Shown: positions 9,438 through 18,424, counted from the stretch's first letter. The stretch is DNA of 64,000 bases from JAIEPX01 sp963725255 (GCA_963725255.1 CAVRXV010000018.1:52829-116828), one strand, 5' to 3'. Translations and numbers: made by a program. The notes: generated by a model from the sequence alone, not told the origin.

Positions 9438-10328
9438 ATGGGTCAAAAATCACAGATATCATCAACGGCGCGGTGGGTCACTACGGTATTATCCATTATT
9501 ATTATTTTAGTGGTTTTCGGATTAGATAGAGGTGAATATTTTGGAGTGGGATTTAGAAATAGCATTCCACCAATTATTACATTATTAGTAATATTAATCA
9601 TTTGGTGTTGGAAAGACTATTTGGATATATACGAAATCGGACCCGGGGGGGTTAAGTCACCAATTATTAGAGACTCCCAACCAACTGCAGAGGAATTAAA
9701 AAATGATAAGGTTGAAGGTGTAGATAAAATCAAAATGGATCTAGAGAAAATTACTAAAGATAAAAAAGATTTAGAAGATGATATTAAAAAGAAAATATTA
9801 TCTGGTTATGAAGGTAAAGAAGGTGCAATAACAGTTGAAAAAACTGCAGAAGGTTTATGCGTACCCCAGCTCATTGCGAAAAATGCTCTAGAATCATTAT
9901 ATTTTGAAGGGCAATTAGAGATTACGAAGTTGCCAACAGATTATGATAAAAGAATTTATATTCACAAATCTAATTTGATTAATCGTAAAATTAATGAAGC
10001 AGAACTAAAGATATCTGAAAATGAAAATGTTTGTAATGTTTACAAATTTTTTAGTATTCAAAATCTAAATAATGGATCATTAGTCGGTATAGACGCTGTG
10101 ATTGAAACTGAAAAAAATTTGTATGTGATTCAGATTCAAAGACACGAATCAATAGAAGAATTAAAAGAGATAGCTGTTATGAAGCGTGAATTAATAATTA
10201 AGGCTTATCGTATTAGGCCACAAAAACCTATAAAAGCATATATAGTGCTAACAACGAGGGGTGAAGTACCGTTAGACAAGATTAAAATGAGCGCTGATAT
10301 AATTATAGTCGATATGACAAAGATTTAA
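9438..10328 (+). CDS. membrane-anchored protein with C-terminal alpha/beta domain
   Basis: 296 aa, family not recognised. Two transmembrane helices near residues 13-28 and 43-58 are followed by a charged coiled segment (~75-120) and a possible winged-helix stretch (EGAITVEKTAEGLCVPQLIAKNALESLYFEG). The last ~95 residues alternate strands and helices (GIDAVIETEKNLYVIQIQRHES), a layout like PD-(D/E)XK nuclease folds but with Q-x-Q where E-x-K would stand, so nuclease activity is doubtful. It stands alone, downstream of the AlbA_2 gene, with a weak GGAA ribosome site. Confidence 0.6.
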   Translation: MGQKSQISSTARWVTTVLSIIIILVVFGLDRGEYFGVGFRNSIPPIITLLVILIIWCWKDYLDIYEIGPGGVKSPIIRDSQPTAEELKNDKVEGVDKIKMDLEKITKDKKDLEDDIKKKILSGYEGKEGAITVEKTAEGLCVPQLIAKNALESLYFEGQLEITKLPTDYDKRIYIHKSNLINRKINEAELKISENENVCNVYKFFSIQNLNNGSLVGIDAVIETEKNLYVIQIQRHESIEELKEIAVMKRELIIKAYRIRPQKPIKAYIVLTTRGEVPLDKIKMSADIIIVDMTKI

Positions 10329-10434
10329 GATGGCGATCTTAGGTCTTAAGTTTCTTGATATGTGAAGATAGCAATCAGAGATTTAAGTCAAATTTCCTTA
10401 TTTAGCCTAGTTTGCTATTAATAGGAAGCTAGAG

Positions 10435-10674
10435 TTATTCCCGATCAATAAACTTTTTTGCGCTCTCAATGAAACGTTCATGAGCTTCGTCTTCACTAGA
10501 GCAAACCCATTTATCATCTGGTATCTCATCAAGTTTCAGCTTGATAAAAGCAATATTATCATCCGTATCAAATTGTATGAAACCATGAGGGCTAAAAGTA
10601 TCTGGAGGTTCCTTTAACTTCATAGGGGATGATTCTATAATGTATCCTTTGTAGACTAATTCTTTCATAGGCAC
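10435..10674 (-). CDS. small hypothetical protein, 79 aa
   Basis: Small acidic protein, unknown family. The GTG start at 10674 has an AAGGAG 7 nt upstream, which fits better than the in-frame ATG two codons later (13 nt). The sequence mixes beta-prone and helical stretches (KGYIIESSP, EDEAHERFIESAKKFIDRE) and has no signal peptide or membrane helix. Its good ribosome site is the main reason to call it real. Confidence 0.6.
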   Translation of the reverse strand: MPMKELVYKGYIIESSPMKLKEPPDTFSPHGFIQFDTDDNIAFIKLKLDEIPDDKWVCSSEDEAHERFIESAKKFIDRE

Positions 10675-10847
10675 TGTGTTTCTCCTTACTTAACATTGAC
10701 TTCGATTAGTATCAAATACAGCTAATTTTCCGTGTGTGAGTCTGTCAGTATTGAATTCCCCATGAGAAGTATTAGAGTAAAATAAACTATCAAACCAATC
10801 GACACTGCGAGCCTGAAAGTGTTTGTTAATTATAACTATTTTCCTTC

Positions 10848-11522
10848 TCATTGATTTAAGATAAATTTCTCTAGTTCCGCATAATAAGAGTTGTTACCTG
10901 TTTCAATACGCCGCTCAGTAATAAATGTCGCGAATACCTGATAATAGAACTTAATTGATGGCCCGGATAATGATTTTAAGTCATCCTGTCCAATAGCATC
11001 ATTATTAGCAAAAAACGAGATAGTTTCGAGACATTCTAGAAAATTCATTAAATAAATGAAATTATTCATTTCATGTTTCTTTGTGCTTTTCCTCATCGAA
11101 GCGATTTTCTTTGCGGTTTCAGTAATTCTATATTCTCTCGCATTTGAGTCAGGTCCTACCTCACGGTATACTTTATGTATTATTGCTCTTGCTTTGATAG
11201 ATTGTAGGCTTGAATACTGCTGGTCAACTCTCATTATGAAATCATTCTTAGAAATTTTATTGGCGTTATAAATTTGCCGCCAACTTCCAAGGAGAATTGC
11301 AATTGTCAAAATAAGAATTACCGCAGCATGAAATTTCAGGGGGTCCTCTGTTCGTGGGTTATAATGTAAGAAATAACTCACCAGATCATAATTAGTAAAA
11401 ATGTCTATGACTACAGCTATACAGAAGGCAACCATTGCAATCGACAAAATAAAGAACAGGATCTCAAGTAATTGTCTTTTCATGCTGATAAATTTTTTTT
11501 TCAGAGGTTTGAATAGAATCAT
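10848..11522 (-). CDS. inner-membrane protein, 224 aa, possibly DUF4760-like
   Basis: Two transmembrane helices (about residues 17-42 and 63-82) are followed by a helical cytosolic domain (KNDFIMRVDQQYSSLQSIKARAIIHKVYREVG) recalling DUF4760-type proteins of unknown function; the assignment is loose. The ATG at 11522 has AAGGTGG 6 nt upstream; a later in-frame ATG (11483) has no ribosome site. Minus-strand neighbours on both sides are also small proteins of unknown role. Confidence 0.6.
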   Translation of the reverse strand: MILFKPLKKKFISMKRQLLEILFFILSIAMVAFCIAVVIDIFTNYDLVSYFLHYNPRTEDPLKFHAAVILILTIAILLGSWRQIYNANKISKNDFIMRVDQQYSSLQSIKARAIIHKVYREVGPDSNAREYRITETAKKIASMRKSTKKHEMNNFIYLMNFLECLETISFFANNDAIGQDDLKSLSGPSIKFYYQVFATFITERRIETGNNSYYAELEKFILNQ

Positions 11523-11581
11523 ATGTCACCACCTTGCTAATTTTCGTTAATATATCTTCATTTAAGTTTATAGATAAAACA

Positions 11582-11917
11582 TTATATTGACGCGTCTATG
11601 TAGCATGTAAAGCTAACTTCAGATTGTATTAATACGTTAATACCCAGTGTCATAACTTGAATTACTTCTTGGTTGTGTGTTTGGTTGGTTACTCCTAGAA
11701 TCAGATCCTTTGGGTTTGTTTTAGAACCTTCTTGTCCAGTATAAGGATTTACGTTTGGTTTTGTTGACCAGTTATCATTGAAATTTCCATTGGGGTCAGA
11801 TCTGTAATGAGGCTCAACGTATGTGCCATCAGACTTTGTATATCCACGGACAGAAACATCTCCCATTGATGATGTTATCCAAACTAGTAATACGCTACTA
11901 AGTATATATTTAGCCAT
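11582..11917 (-). CDS. small secreted protein with GYTKSDGTYVEPHYRS motif
   Basis: 111 aa with an N-terminal signal peptide (MAKYILSSVLLVWITSSMG) and then the motif GYTKSDGTYVEPHYRSDPNG...NVNPYTGQEG, which recurs in small exported proteins of many proteobacteria; no function is established as far as I know. The ~45 residues after the motif are hydrophobic and contain one Cys, which looks unlike the usual short tail, so the 3' part may be altered. GGAGG lies 7 nt before the ATG. Confidence 0.65.
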   Translation of the reverse strand: MAKYILSSVLLVWITSSMGDVSVRGYTKSDGTYVEPHYRSDPNGNFNDNWSTKPNVNPYTGQEGSKTNPKDLILGVTNQTHNQEVIQVMTLGINVLIQSEVSFTCYIDASI

Positions 11918-12194
11918 AATTATTCCTCCGGTTACTCACGTATTAAGTATAGTGCACAACAAGCTCTTTTGCCGGTTGATAGGCTACTACCCTTAAAGCA
12001 CGGGGGCTAAAGTACATTCTTTGGTGTATTTGAAGATCCAAATGTTTGAAGGGATTGGAGTAAAGGAATGCCACAGTAGAATAGTAAAAGCGCTATTAAG
12101 CGAAGACTTGACCCCGACTCTTTTGCTACGTTAAAGTAGGGGAGTTAGCAATTCCCAAAGGAATGGTTTTTATAAGCGTTAAACAGGAGGTTTT

Positions 12195-12353
12195 ATGTCT
12201 TTAGGTACTATATTGATTATTGTGCTTCTGCTTATGTTGGTTGGAGCAATCCCTACTTGGCCTCATAGTCGAAGCTGGGGTTACGGTCCATCAGGACTCT
12301 TAGGAACTATCCTCATGATAGTATTAATTCTATTTTTACTTGGTAGAATTTAA
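12195..12353 (+). CDS. DUF3309 mini-membrane protein, 52 aa
   Basis: Encodes MSLGTILIIVLLLMLVGAIP, then TWPHSRSWGYGPSG, then a second hydrophobic helix ending LLGRI. The central motif and length are those of DUF3309, a two-helix inner-membrane protein of unknown function. An AGGAGG ribosome site lies 4 nt before the ATG. Followed 21 bp later by another mini-membrane gene on the same strand. Confidence 0.85.
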   Translation: MSLGTILIIVLLLMLVGAIPTWPHSRSWGYGPSGLLGTILMIVLILFLLGRI

Positions 12354-12374
12354 CAAAATAACAGGGAAGAAGTG

Positions 12375-12563
12375 ATGACACTCGTTACAGTTGTTCTAGT
12401 TCTAATTGTTATAGGCGTATTACTGGGGTTGATCAATCGATTCATTCCAATGGCGAACTCTATCAAAAGCATCATTAATGCAGTGGTTGTTATCGCTGTG
12501 ATTTTGTGGCTCTTGACAGTTTTTGGCGTTATTCATGGCGTAGGCAATATTAAATTGAGTTAG
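12375..12563 (+). CDS. Thivi_2564-type small membrane protein
   Basis: 62 residues with two hydrophobic helices separated by NRFIPMANSIKSIINAV, the layout of the Thivi_2564 family of small membrane proteins (function unknown). I chose the ATG at 12375 (GGGAAG 5 nt upstream) over a GTG one codon earlier. Likely cotranscribed with the DUF3309 gene before it. Confidence 0.7.
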   Translation: MTLVTVVLVLIVIGVLLGLINRFIPMANSIKSIINAVVVIAVILWLLTVFGVIHGVGNIKLS

Positions 12564-12580
12564 CTAACCATTAGTTGATC

Positions 12581-12620
12581 ACTTCGCGAAGGCTTCTAGA
12601 CCAGATGCCTTCGCGCAAGT
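12581..12620. terminator. bidirectional hairpin between convergent genes
   Basis: ACTTCGCGAAGGC pairs with GCCTTCGCGCAAGT across a 13-nt loop. It sits between the stops of two convergent mini-membrane genes. No clear T-tract follows, so termination efficiency is uncertain. Confidence 0.5.
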
Positions 12621-12633
12621 TGATACCAAATTT

Positions 12634-12852
12634 TTACTTTCTTCCGACAACCACCAAAACAAGACCCGCCACCAGGCATAAGCCGCCCAAAATCGGTGGA
12701 AAATAGACCGTTTTTGGATGTTCAGCGGTGATAGTCACTTCTCCAATCTGAGCAATTTTTTCTTCTTTCGTATAGCTAAAGCCTTGGTAGGTCAGGGTTA
12801 CTATACCAACAATGAGTAAAACAATCCCCAAAATACTGATGATAGATTTCAT
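12634..12852 (-). CDS. DUF3185 small membrane protein, 72 aa
   Basis: Two hydrophobic helices flank a polar segment (YTKEEKIAQIGEVTITAEHPKTV), the layout of the DUF3185 family (unknown function, inner membrane). GAAGGA lies 7 nt before the ATG. Convergent with the DUF3309/Thivi_2564 pair; these small families are often seen near stress genes, which fits the methionine sulfoxide reductase next door (inference). Confidence 0.75.
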   Translation of the reverse strand: MKSIISILGIVLLIVGIVTLTYQGFSYTKEEKIAQIGEVTITAEHPKTVYFPPILGGLCLVAGLVLVVVGRK

Positions 12853-12932
12853 AAATAGATCCTTCTTTAAATTGACTCCATAGTGAAAATAGCATGGTTG
12901 ATAATCAGTGTATAGTCAATTTGCTTAGACGA

Positions 12933-13793
12933 TTAAAACTTCTTTTGATAAATATGGCAGTAGGGTAATTCACCTTTTGTTTCGTAGTATTTTTGGTGAT
13001 GGGGATCTTGTTCAGGATAAAAAATTGTGAGAGGAATAATTTCAGTGGCTACATTAATACCTTGATTTGTGAGTATATCACGGTATTTTTCTGCAATATT
13101 TTTTTGTTCAGGAGAATTATAAAAAATAGCAGAACGGTATTGGTGACCAATATCAGGTCCTTGTCCGTCTCGTTGGCTGGGATCGTGAGTTTCAAAAAAT
13201 AATTTAACAAGATCTTCGTAATTGGTTTTTTTAGGATTAAATACGACGCGAATAGATTCAGCGTGTCCAGTATCGCCAGCGCAGACTTGTCGGTAAGTCG
13301 GATTTTCGATATTACCACCCGCATAACCTACGCGTGTTGAAATGACACCTTCCGCTTTATTAAACCAATATTCAGTTCCCCAAAAACATCCTGAAGCAAA
13401 AACGGCAGTTTCATAATCTTCCCGAAATTGTTTTTGTGAAATAAATTTTAATGATAATGAATTAACGCAATGACGAGTATTTTTGGGAGTGTAGTGCTCG
13501 CCTGTAAATACATGTCCAAGGTGACCATTACAATTTGCACACAAAATTTCTGTTCGGGGGTCGTTGGTGTGATAAACACGAAGTACACTGCCAGGTATTT
13601 CGTTGTCAAAACTGGGCCACCCGCAATGGGCCGAGAATTTTGACTGGGATTCATATAAGGGGTTTAGGCATTGTCGGCAGACGTAAAGGCCCGTCTCTGT
13701 ATGGTCATTATATTCTCCACTGAAAGGAGGCTCAGTGCCTTTATCCAAGAGAACGTGGGCTTCTTCAGGCGTCAGTTTGTTGTATTTTCCCAT
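12933..13793 (-). CDS. msrBA: MsrB-MsrA fusion, methionine sulfoxide reductase
   Basis: One chain carries MsrB (residues ~1-125) and then MsrA (~128-286). MsrB shows two zinc-binding CxxC pairs (CRQC, CANC) and the catalytic HCVNSLSL; MsrA shows the catalytic GCFWG and the GYAGG motif. Together they reduce R- and S-methionine sulfoxide in oxidised proteins. No signal peptide is seen, so it is probably cytosolic. I placed the start at the ATG at 13793, after GGGGTGG, rather than the TTG one codon upstream. The MsrB-first order also occurs in other bacteria. Confidence 0.95.
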   Translation of the reverse strand: MGKYNKLTPEEAHVLLDKGTEPPFSGEYNDHTETGLYVCRQCLNPLYESQSKFSAHCGWPSFDNEIPGSVLRVYHTNDPRTEILCANCNGHLGHVFTGEHYTPKNTRHCVNSLSLKFISQKQFREDYETAVFASGCFWGTEYWFNKAEGVISTRVGYAGGNIENPTYRQVCAGDTGHAESIRVVFNPKKTNYEDLVKLFFETHDPSQRDGQGPDIGHQYRSAIFYNSPEQKNIAEKYRDILTNQGINVATEIIPLTIFYPEQDPHHQKYYETKGELPYCHIYQKKF

Positions 13794-13886
13794 CAACCAC
13801 CCCTTTTTCCAAAATGAGCTATACTTACACTAAGTACAATAAGGCTTATGGATATATTAGCACATTGTATGAACTGTTTCTTTGAT

Positions 13887-13917
13887 GGTACATCTTATTT
13901 TATGTACCGTCTTTTTT
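13887..13917 (+). terminator. hairpin plus T-tract ahead of lipoprotein gene
   Basis: GGTACAT and ATGTACC form a 7-bp stem with an 8-nt loop, followed by GTCTTTTTTG. It lies 26 bp before the next gene, so it could be an attenuator in that gene's leader or simply end upstream transcription. Confidence 0.4.
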
Positions 13918-13942
13918 GTGTTAACTGTAAGGAGAATCTTTT

Positions 13943-14158
13943 ATGAAAACGTTATTAACCAGTCTTTTTGGACTTTCATTGATTTTTGCATTAAATGGTT
14001 GCGCTGTTGGTGGACATTTTGGTCATCACCATCGACATCATCACCACCATCATGGAGTGGTAACTGAGCGTCATCATGTTGTGAAACACCACCGTGATGG
14101 AAAGGTAGTTAAAGAAGTGAAAGTTGAAAAAACTGAAAAAGTTGAAAAAGCAAAATAA
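13943..14158 (+). CDS. His-rich small lipoprotein, 71 aa
   Basis: A lipoprotein signal ending in the lipobox LNGC (Cys 20) is followed by a His cluster (GHHHRHHHHHHG, then RHHVVKHHRDG) and a Lys/Glu tail (KEVKVEKTEKVEKAK). The histidines suggest binding of Ni, Zn or Cu in the periplasm, but no family is known to me. An AAGGAG ribosome site lies 8 nt upstream. It precedes a second His/Gly-rich lipoprotein. Confidence 0.75.
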   Translation: MKTLLTSLFGLSLIFALNGCAVGGHFGHHHRHHHHHHGVVTERHHVVKHHRDGKVVKEVKVEKTEKVEKAK

Positions 14159-14213
14159 GATTGTAAAAAATTCCATAAGGGAATTAAAATCTTTGCTTAT
14201 TAATTAAACCCGT

Positions 14214-14239
14214 AGAAAGTAGGGTTTTCCCTACTTTCT
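14214..14239. terminator. 11-bp hairpin between lipoprotein genes
   Basis: AGAAAGTAGGG, TTTT, CCCTACTTTCT: a perfect 11-bp stem with a 4-nt loop. No T-tract follows, so it may limit readthrough or protect an mRNA end rather than act as a classical terminator. Confidence 0.5.
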
Positions 14240-14286
14240 ATGTTGGTTAATGGATGGTTTTGTTGTATATCAAAGGAGTGATTATC

Positions 14287-14616
14287 ATGAATAAATTTCT
14301 TATGAGCGCATTAGGAATATTGATGACACTATCATTAATGGGATGTGTCGTAGATCCGTATGGATATAGTGCTTATGATTACGACGGCCCGACTGTAAGT
14401 ACGGTTGGTGTCTACTATGATAACGATGATTATTTTTATCCAGGTTATTATTCGCCCTATTACTATTATGGCTATTATGGTAATGCTGGACATGATTGGC
14501 ATTGGCACGATCACAACGGCTGGGGTGGTGGACATGGCGGCCACGGCTGGGGTGGTGGCGGACATGGTGGTCACGGTTGGGGTGGTGGCGGACATGGTGG
14601 ACATGGGCATCACTAG
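14287..14616 (+). CDS. Gly/His/Tyr-rich lipoprotein with tandem repeats
   Basis: 109 aa. The lipobox LMGC (Cys 20) is followed by a Tyr/Asp-rich stretch (YDNDDYFYPGYYSPYYYYGYYG) and three tandem copies of a Gly/His/Trp unit (GGHGGHGWGG-like), ending HGHH. Probably a surface or periplasmic metal-binding lipoprotein; unknown family. AAGGAG lies just upstream. The DNA repeat makes copy number likely to vary between strains. Confidence 0.75.
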   Translation: MNKFLMSALGILMTLSLMGCVVDPYGYSAYDYDGPTVSTVGVYYDNDDYFYPGYYSPYYYYGYYGNAGHDWHWHDHNGWGGGHGGHGWGGGGHGGHGWGGGGHGGHGHH

Positions 14617-14631
14617 ACTTTAGAACAAGTC

Positions 14632-14663
14632 AAAAGGTGAGCCAGAGTGCTCACCTTTTTTTT
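14632..14663 (+). terminator. Rho-independent terminator
   Basis: AAAAGGTGAGC pairs with GCTCACCTTTT around a 6-nt loop, followed by more T. It ends the lipoprotein gene and, being A/T-flanked, may also serve the convergent acyltransferase gene whose stop overlaps its end. Confidence 0.85.
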
Positions 14664-15966
14664 ATGTAGTAACATTATCAGTTTGCAACACTCGTGCAAA
14701 ACTTCTTTTGCGTCTTCTCGAGAGTTGTAACAATATCTTTACTCTATGTATTATAGGTTGTTCTAAAAATAAAAATAATGGGATAGACACCATATACGTG
14801 ATCAAAATCAGAATTAATCCATATTTAAAATAGGATTCAGGTGTGACAGTTTGGTGTGTCGCGAAATAAATCATAAAGCCAAACATCATCACAAATGGAT
14901 GTGTCATATAAGTGCTATAGGATAATCTTCCCATCGGACGTAATAAAACAGACTTGAGCATTTTAATGAGGGATCTCATGATGATTCCCTTCGGGTTGTC
15001 TGCTAACAGAATAATCAGCGCAATAATCAGTGCAAAAATATTGCGTTGAATGAGAATGACCCAATAAGTGCTGGTTTGCCATACCGGGTGTGATTTATTG
15101 AAAAACCACACAGGATCATTCATCAGCACAAAGCATAATAAACCTAACAAAGATAATGAAATAAGATTAGAGAGTGACGTGGGCATTTTCTGTATGATTT
15201 TGTGAAGTTGATCACGATGATAGATGAAAATATATGCCGTAATAACACCGTATAAGATTGAGTCAGTACGCACATAGAGCTTGTCTATGCCGATATTAAA
15301 ATACAGCCACGCTTCAGGTCTTGTAAGATAATATGAATTTTGAGTGATGTGAAAATAACTATGTGTGTGAATTACATAGGGAATTATAATAAATGGTGCT
15401 GTTAAAAATATTATCGCAAATGCAACGCAGGTTTTTTTTCCGATGATTTTTTTTGCTAGTAACCATATAATGAACGCAAATATCACGTAAAATTGAAAGT
15501 CTATGGCAATTGACCAAGTCCAAACGGCATATTGATCTGGCATGGCAAGAAAATTATTGACTTGCAATATATTTGCCCAGACATTTTGCAAATTCATAGG
15601 TAGAAATAAAGCACAGGTTATAATTACAAATAAATATAACGGGAAAATACGAGCGCCACGTCGAATAAAAAAATCGTACAAATCGATTTTCCCAGTGTGC
15701 TTAAAGGTTTTGATCAAAGAATGGCCAATCACAAACCCACTGATGACAAAGAAAACATCTAAGGATACACTTGGGGCTAATGCATATTTGAAAAAAGGAT
15801 GCTCAAGTATTTTGAGATATTCTGAAGGTGCCCAAAAAAAAGCTCCAAATAATGCCAAGTGATGGACCATAACTCGCAATGCAGCAAGTGCCCTCAGACC
15901 CTCAATATGACCGTATTGACCAGAGTCTTGTCTGTATAATTTGTGAAGATATTTGGGTTTTTTCAA
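14662..15966 (-). CDS. acyltransferase-3 (OafA/YrhL) family membrane protein
   Basis: 434 residues with about ten membrane helices. Near the N-terminus GHIEGLRALAALRVMVHHLALF carries the family's conserved motif around the first helix, and DVFFVISGFVIGHSLIK is also typical. These enzymes O-acylate sugars of LPS, exopolysaccharide or peptidoglycan at the inner membrane. The start appears to be TTG at 15966, 9 nt after AGGA; a nearby ATG is out of frame. The sugar target is unknown and no polysaccharide genes lie beside it. Confidence 0.85.
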   Translation of the reverse strand: MKKPKYLHKLYRQDSGQYGHIEGLRALAALRVMVHHLALFGAFFWAPSEYLKILEHPFFKYALAPSVSLDVFFVISGFVIGHSLIKTFKHTGKIDLYDFFIRRGARIFPLYLFVIITCALFLPMNLQNVWANILQVNNFLAMPDQYAVWTWSIAIDFQFYVIFAFIIWLLAKKIIGKKTCVAFAIIFLTAPFIIIPYVIHTHSYFHITQNSYYLTRPEAWLYFNIGIDKLYVRTDSILYGVITAYIFIYHRDQLHKIIQKMPTSLSNLISLSLLGLLCFVLMNDPVWFFNKSHPVWQTSTYWVILIQRNIFALIIALIILLADNPKGIIMRSLIKMLKSVLLRPMGRLSYSTYMTHPFVMMFGFMIYFATHQTVTPESYFKYGLILILITYMVSIPLFLFLEQPIIHRVKILLQLSRRRKRSFARVLQTDNVTT

Positions 15967-16098
15967 AAACGCTCATCCTGAGTTTCAGCTAGACCATGAA
16001 AACCAAATGTCAGGTCTTTGTCAAGCCTGACTATTAGCGCGGGATTTGGTACCATGTCATTACTTAGGGGCTGTCCCGCGTCTATAAAAGGTTGAGAT

Positions 16099-17154
16099 AT
16101 GCGTGAACATCGATTATTAAAAGCATTGCGGCGTGAGCCCGTTGATAGGACGCCTGTTTGGCTAATGAGACAAGCAGGGCGTTATTTGCCGGAATATCGT
16201 GCACTGAGGGAAAATGTAAAAGACTTCATGACATGCTGTAAAACGCCTGATATCGCTTGTGAAATTACCTTGCAACCTTTAAAACGTTTTGATTTAGACG
16301 CGGCGATACTATTTTCAGATATTTTGACGATCCCCGATGCAATGGGGTTGGGGTTATATTTTGATAAAGGAGAGGGGCCGCGTTTTGAGCGCCCTATACA
16401 GTCTCGTGAAGCATTTGAAAAACTGGTTTTGCCAGACGTTGAAGAAAAGCTTGGTTATGTGATGGACGCCATACGATTAGTTTCTCGAGAATTGTCGGGT
16501 AAATTACCTTTACTCGGTTTTAGTGGAAGTCCTTGGACATTAGCAACTTATATGGTTGAAGGTGGTTCCACTAAAAATTTTTCGAAAATAAAAAAAATGA
16601 TGTTTACAGAGCCCGCATTGTTGACATCGCTGCTCGATCTTTTAACGCAATCTGTTATAGAATATTTAAAAGCGCAAATTGCTGCTGGAGTTTCAGCAGT
16701 GATGATTTTTGATACTTGGGGCGGCGTGCTATCCACAAGAGAATATCACGAATATTCTTTATCAAATTTGCAAAAGATAGTCAGTGAATTAAAAAAATCT
16801 CCGATTACTTCTAATACACCGGTCATATTGTTTACGAAGAATGGTGGTGTGTGGTTAGAAAATATTGCTGCTACAGGTTGTGATGCTGTGGGAATTGATT
16901 GGAGTGTCAATATGAGTGATGCTCGAAATCGAATTGGTAAAACGGTTGCTTTACAAGGAAACATGGATCCTGGTGTGTTGTATGCTTCACCACAATTTAT
17001 TCGTGACGAAGTAGCATCGATTTTATCACAATTTGGTCACGGTGAAGGTCATGTTTTTAATTTAGGTCATGGTATATTTCCAGATGTACCTCCTGAAAAT
17101 GTTAGTATTTTTGTTGATGCGGTTCACGAATTGAGTGAGCCTTATCACAAGTGA
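16099..17154 (+). CDS. hemE: uroporphyrinogen decarboxylase
   Basis: 351 aa, full length. Removes four carboxyl groups from uroporphyrinogen III to give coproporphyrinogen III in haem synthesis (cytosol). The N-terminal TPVWLMRQAGRYLPEY is the family signature binding substrate carboxylates; FSDILTIPDAMG and GNMDPGVLYA are also conserved. The flavin reductase gene follows after 16 bp, so the two are probably cotranscribed. Confidence 0.95.
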   Translation: MREHRLLKALRREPVDRTPVWLMRQAGRYLPEYRALRENVKDFMTCCKTPDIACEITLQPLKRFDLDAAILFSDILTIPDAMGLGLYFDKGEGPRFERPIQSREAFEKLVLPDVEEKLGYVMDAIRLVSRELSGKLPLLGFSGSPWTLATYMVEGGSTKNFSKIKKMMFTEPALLTSLLDLLTQSVIEYLKAQIAAGVSAVMIFDTWGGVLSTREYHEYSLSNLQKIVSELKKSPITSNTPVILFTKNGGVWLENIAATGCDAVGIDWSVNMSDARNRIGKTVALQGNMDPGVLYASPQFIRDEVASILSQFGHGEGHVFNLGHGIFPDVPPENVSIFVDAVHELSEPYHK

Positions 17155-17170
17155 TTTTTTAGAGGAATTT

Positions 17171-18316
17171 ATGAGCGGATTGGTCATTATTGGTTCTGGT
17201 TTAGCAGGATACATGGTCGCTAAAGAATGGCGAAAACATGATACTGCCACGCCATTAACAATTATTACTCAAGGTAATGGAGATTTTTATTCAAAACCTC
17301 TTTTATCAACCGCATTAACGCAAAAACGTACACCAGAAGTTCTGCCAACTTCATCGGCAATTCAAATGGCAGAACAATTAAATGCAAAAATTATTACGCA
17401 GACGCATGTGAATGCTATTCAGCCTGATAATAAAACAATAATTTATAATGACGAAAAATTAACCTACGACATGTTAGTATTAGCTGTGGGTGCGGATACG
17501 ATTAAACCTGCCATTATGGGTAATGCTGCAGACAAATTAATTTCTGTTAACAGTTTAGAAGAGTATTCGGTTTTTAGAAATAAATTACATCCAGATGCGC
17601 GCATTACTATTTTGGGGGCTGGTTTAGTGGGTTGTGAATTTGCAAATGATTTGGCAAATGTAGGGCACCCAGTTGATGTTGTTGCATTATGTCCGTATCC
17701 ATTAGATCGACTAGTGACTCCCGAGATGGGGGAAGTTATAAGAGCCTCACTAGAGCAAAGCGGAGTTAATTGGCATTTGTCTCAGTCAGTAGAACGTGTG
17801 GATCAGGATGATGATTCTTTTGTATTGACGCTTAATAATGGTGAGCATTTGAAATCTGATGTCGTTTTGTCGGCAGTAGGATTACGACCTCATGTCGAAT
17901 TAGCTAAAGCAGCGGGTTTACGTGTAGACCGTGGTATTTTAGTGGATAAATTTTTAGCGACAAGTGCGGAATCAATCTATGCCTTAGGTGATTGTGCTGA
18001 AGTGTGTGGTTGTATATTACAATATGTTGCCCCTTTATTGGCGTGTTCTCGCGCATTAGCTAAAACGTTAGCGGGTGAGCCAACAGAAGTGATTTATCCT
18101 GCAATGCCCGTAGTGTTGAAAACGCCTGCCTGTCCTTTAGTAGTGTCTCCGCCACCTCAAGATTTAGAAGGTGAGTGGAGAGTGAGTGGGTCAAACTTTG
18201 ACCGCCGTGCGTTATTTTATGATACTGAGCAGCAATTAAGAGGGTTTGCCTTAACGGGGACCCTGGTAAAAGAGAGAGCAGAATTGCAAAAGTTGCTTCC
18301 GCCTATTTTTTCTTAG
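17171..18316 (+). CDS. FAD-dependent rubredoxin-reductase-like oxidoreductase
   Basis: 381 aa pyridine-nucleotide-disulphide-fold flavoprotein. FAD site IIGSGLAGYMVAKEW at the N-terminus, NAD(P)H site ILGAGLVGCEFAND near residue 150, and the second FAD motif IYALGDCAEV. Overall it matches rubredoxin-NAD+ reductases (AlkT/RubB). No rubredoxin gene is present here. The ATG at 17171 has TAGAGGA upstream; an earlier in-frame start would overlap hemE. A hairpin repeat begins 6 bp after the stop. Confidence 0.85.
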   Translation: MSGLVIIGSGLAGYMVAKEWRKHDTATPLTIITQGNGDFYSKPLLSTALTQKRTPEVLPTSSAIQMAEQLNAKIITQTHVNAIQPDNKTIIYNDEKLTYDMLVLAVGADTIKPAIMGNAADKLISVNSLEEYSVFRNKLHPDARITILGAGLVGCEFANDLANVGHPVDVVALCPYPLDRLVTPEMGEVIRASLEQSGVNWHLSQSVERVDQDDDSFVLTLNNGEHLKSDVVLSAVGLRPHVELAKAAGLRVDRGILVDKFLATSAESIYALGDCAEVCGCILQYVAPLLACSRALAKTLAGEPTEVIYPAMPVVLKTPACPLVVSPPPQDLEGEWRVSGSNFDRRALFYDTEQQLRGFALTGTLVKERAELQKLLPPIFS

Positions 18317-18322
18317 AGGAGA

Positions 18323-18405
18323 AAGGGAAGGGGTCAAGTCTTGACAAATAGACAAATAGCTAAGATAAAAATTTGTCTATTTGTCAAGACTTGACCCCTT
18401 CCCTT
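18323..18405. repeat. long perfect hairpin element (family H1, copy 1)
   Basis: Two exact 35-bp arms (18323-18357 and 18371-18405) flank a 13-nt loop. The arms begin AAGGGAAGGGGTCAAGTC. A second, slightly different copy lies at 31371-31450 with a matching loop (AGCTAAGATAAAA versus AGTAAAGATAAAG). It fills the whole gap between the reductase and marC genes. Confidence 0.9.
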
Positions 18406-18424
18406 CTTAAATTGAGGATTGATA

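Noticed and set aside
9438..10328. Calling the protein a restriction endonuclease
   Set aside because: The fold layout fits loosely, but the E-x-K catalytic pair is absent and no methyltransferase adjoins it.
14335..14613. Minus-strand frame rich in Met/Thr/Val
   Set aside because: A by-product of the Gly/His repeat DNA of the lipoprotein gene on the plus strand.
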